Assembly (NCBI GenBank): GCA_027033675.1
Contig: JALVKZ010000262.1
Span: forward strand, 1 to 7,883
Source of the DNA: Pyrodictiaceae archaeon
GTDB taxonomy: Archaea > Thermoproteota > Thermoprotei_A > Sulfolobales > Pyrodictiaceae
Reading direction: 5' to 3'
Length of the DNA: 7,883 nt
Position 1 is the first letter of the stretch; each line of letters opens with the position of its first letter. The notes under the pieces were generated by a model. That model was not told the origin of the DNA. It saw nothing but the letters and a program-made list of their open reading frames with translations, and ran no database searches. Made by a program: the position numbers and the translations under genes. Below, in pieces: positions 6,921 to 7,883 of the stretch.

Positions 6921-6945
6921 TAATGTTTATCCAAACTTTTACGGG
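6921..6945 (+). promoter_or_regulatory. Weak promoter candidate for the tetraheme cytochrome operon
   Basis: The stretch contains TTTAT (6926-6930) and CCAAACTTTTA, the only AT-rich matches to an archaeal BRE/TATA upstream of the plus-strand gene. A start near 6954-6962 would leave a leader of about 95-100 nt before TTG 7057, or about 20-28 nt before the ATG at 6982. It is not a strong match. Confidence 0.3.
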
Positions 6946-6964
6946 TCAATGCCTTAATCCCTAG

Positions 6965-6978
6965 CTTAGGCCCCTAAG
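6965..6978. repeat. Short inverted repeat cttagg-cc-cctaag
   Basis: Two perfect 6-bp arms with a 2-bp centre lie just before an in-frame ATG at 6982. It shares the TTAGG/CCTAA half-sites with the inverted repeat at 3845-3860, but with closer spacing. It may be an operator or a small leader structure; coincidence is also possible for arms this short. Confidence 0.3.
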
Positions 6979-7043
6979 GCGATGGGCAAGAAGGGTAAGT
7001 CACCGGACAGTATTCTAGCATCGTGGAACTGGGAGCAGAGAGG

Positions 7044-7048
7044 GGTGA
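7044..7048 (+). promoter_or_regulatory. Ribosome binding site deciding the TTG start at 7057
   Basis: GGTGA lies 8 nt before TTG 7057, the same spacing as in the napA-type gene. It overlaps the in-frame GTG at 7045 and lies inside the reading that begins at ATG 6982, arguing against both of those starts. Confidence 0.55.
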
Positions 7049-7056
7049 CCCTCGTC

Positions 7057-7776
7057 TTGAGAAAGATAATCATATTAGCAGCCTTTGCAGCAATAGCCCT
7101 TGTATCACTAGCAAGCATAGGTATAGCATACGCAGCTAGTAGTGAGAAGAACAAGGAGTACTACAAGAGCATCTATCCCTGCACGAAGTGCCACTTATCA
7201 ATGAACCTTAACGGTATGACCAAGAAGAGCGGCTTTCACCATATAGACCTAACTAAGGGTGCTCACCGCGGTCTCTACTGCGCTAACTGCCACACACCAC
7301 CAACTATGATAAAACTGAGGAGCGGTGGTTTCGTCTTTATACCGGGTTATCATAATCGGAGCCTTGTAATGCAGACCAATAAGTTGTGCGCTATTTGTCA
7401 TCCCAAGGAGTACCAAGACTACATGAACCTCGTGCACGCTAACAAGACCTATGTGTGTCCAGGCGGCAAAGTAGAGATAATACATGGATATAAGAAGGTT
7501 AACTACGATTTCCACATATGTCCTAACGGTTATAAGAACCTCACAACGGTGCCGGCAAGGGCTTGTGTAGAGTGCCATGATCCGCACGACCCCGTCTATA
7601 AGCCTATCAACATATTGCCGACTCCCTCGGAGAGGCCCGCTCCGCCAAAGGAGACCAGTATCGCTATTGGTAACGTGTTGGCTGTCGTCGGGGCCCTAGT
7701 AGTAATTGGTTTTGCAATGGCCATGCATTATTCTCCCCAGGTAAGACCCTCCCGGGCAACCAGCGATAGGAGGTGA
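7057..7776 (+). CDS. Tetraheme cytochrome c, exported and membrane-anchored
   Basis: This is a 239-residue protein from TTG 7057. In-frame ATG 6982 and GTG 7045 would extend it, but only TTG places a normal signal peptide (MRKIIIL and a hydrophobic run to about 27) at the N-terminus. Four CXXCH heme c sites are at 42-46 (CTKCH), 75-79 (CANCH), 111-115 (CAICH) and 170-174 (CVECH). C134 and C155 are extra and could pair. His residues such as H61, H62, H70, H99, H127, H143 and H153 could supply distal ligands. Residues 202-224 are a membrane helix followed by a short basic cytoplasmic tail. The heme count matches NapC/NrfH, but the anchor here is C-terminal and I see no clear NapC signature, so I do not name it. 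It is probably the first gene of an operon: the next start lies 6 nt past its stop. It would pass electrons between the membrane and exported acceptors such as NapA (inference). Confidence 0.9.
   Translation: MRKIIILAAFAAIALVSLASIGIAYAASSEKNKEYYKSIYPCTKCHLSMNLNGMTKKSGFHHIDLTKGAHRGLYCANCHTPPTMIKLRSGGFVFIPGYHNRSLVMQTNKLCAICHPKEYQDYMNLVHANKTYVCPGGKVEIIHGYKKVNYDFHICPNGYKNLTTVPARACVECHDPHDPVYKPINILPTPSERPAPPKETSIAIGNVLAVVGALVVIGFAMAMHYSPQVRPSRATSDRR
7769..7776 (+). promoter_or_regulatory. Strong ribosome binding site overlapping the cytochrome stop codon
   Basis: GGAGGTGA is a full-length match to the archaeal anti-Shine-Dalgarno, 6 nt before ATG 7783. Its last three bases are the TGA stop of the tetraheme cytochrome, indicating translational coupling of the two genes. 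Confidence 0.8.
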
Positions 7777-7782
7777 GTAGCT

Positions 7783-7883
7783 ATGGCAGAGCTCTCAGTC
7801 AATAGGAGGAATAATGGAGGAAAAGAGGTTGATGAGAAGAGACGCGAAGTACTTAAACTAATGGCTGCTGGCGCGGCTATAAC
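7783..7883 (+). CDS. N-terminus of a Tat-exported protein, probably an Fe-S subunit (cut by window edge)
   Basis: Only 33 residues are visible, from ATG 7783 behind a perfect GGAGGTGA site. After a polar N-region (VNRRNNGGKEVDEK), the motif KRREVLKLMAAGAAI matches a twin-arginine signal entering its hydrophobic segment, so the product should be folded with a cofactor before export. Directly after a multiheme cytochrome, the commonest partners are NrfC/HybA-like 4Fe-4S ferredoxins followed by an NrfD-type membrane subunit; a Rieske protein or another molybdoenzyme is also possible. None of the mature protein is in the window, so the cofactor is a guess. The gene overlaps no other feature apart from its ribosome binding site and is probably co-transcribed with the cytochrome. 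Confidence 0.75.
   Translation, partial: MAELSVNRRNNGGKEVDEKRREVLKLMAAGAAI

Noticed and set aside
6982..7056. N-terminal extension of the tetraheme cytochrome from ATG 6982
   Set aside because: It would put 25 polar residues before the signal peptide, has no good ribosome binding site, and would bury the GGTGA that serves TTG 7057.
7249..7587. Minus-strand open frame over the tetraheme cytochrome; similar frames at 4220-4411, 5175-5441 and 6966-7154
   Set aside because: Each is antisense to, or a frame-shifted shadow of, a gene with clear motifs or a good start signal, and none has a credible start.
1..7883. tRNA, rRNA, CRISPR arrays, insertion sequences or attachment sites
   Set aside because: No cloverleaf, spaced direct repeats, transposase motifs or terminal inverted repeats were seen on either strand by eye. 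Small C/D-box RNAs cannot be excluded without a covariance search.

Overview
The window looks like part of the chromosome of a hyperthermophilic crenarchaeon, plausibly Desulfurococcales/Pyrodictiaceae (Pyrodictium, Pyrolobus or Hyperthermus-like). This is inferred from TTG and GTG starts behind GAGGT/GGTGA ribosome binding sites, AT-rich TATA-like promoters, a poly-T terminator, heavy use of AGG/ATA codons, and threonine-rich stalks on exported proteins. The genus is a guess from the sequence character plus the known nitrate respiration of some members. The species cannot be fixed from this window alone.

Layout. (1) Positions 1-3773, minus strand: most of a very large NapA-type molybdopterin nitrate reductase. 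It has a Tat signal, a Thr-rich stalk, a [4Fe-4S] motif and a Cys molybdenum ligand. Its C-terminus runs off the left edge. (2) 3774-3941: a divergent promoter region with a near-palindromic TATA and an overlapping inverted repeat. (3) 3942-4907, plus strand: an unrecognised soluble protein. (4) 4897-5874, minus strand, overlapping the previous stop by 11 bp: a cytoplasmic 4Fe-4S ferredoxin-like protein with a Cys-containing C-terminal domain resembling the MvhD/hydrogenase-delta type. (5) 6050-6772, minus strand: an exported monoheme c-type cytochrome with a Reeler-like beta domain, Thr-rich stalk and C-terminal membrane anchor, followed by a poly-T terminator. (6) 6773-7056: a second divergent promoter region with a perfect 9+9 bp dyad. 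(7) 7057-7776, plus strand: an exported tetraheme cytochrome c with a C-terminal membrane anchor. (8) 7783 to the right edge: the start of a Tat-exported protein, probably translated from the same mRNA as the cytochrome.

How they may work together. The exported, redox-active products suggest a surface-tethered nitrate respiration module. The tetraheme cytochrome and the Tat protein that follows it would form part of a membrane electron-input complex, the monoheme protein would be a tethered carrier, and NapA the terminal reductase. The two soluble genes between napA and the cytochromes sit where maturation factors would be expected. No NapB, NapC, NapD, NapG or NapH homologue is recognisable here, so the electron route and the NapA-specific chaperone are either elsewhere or replaced by unfamiliar proteins. 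The functional links are inference; the domain assignments are read from motifs.
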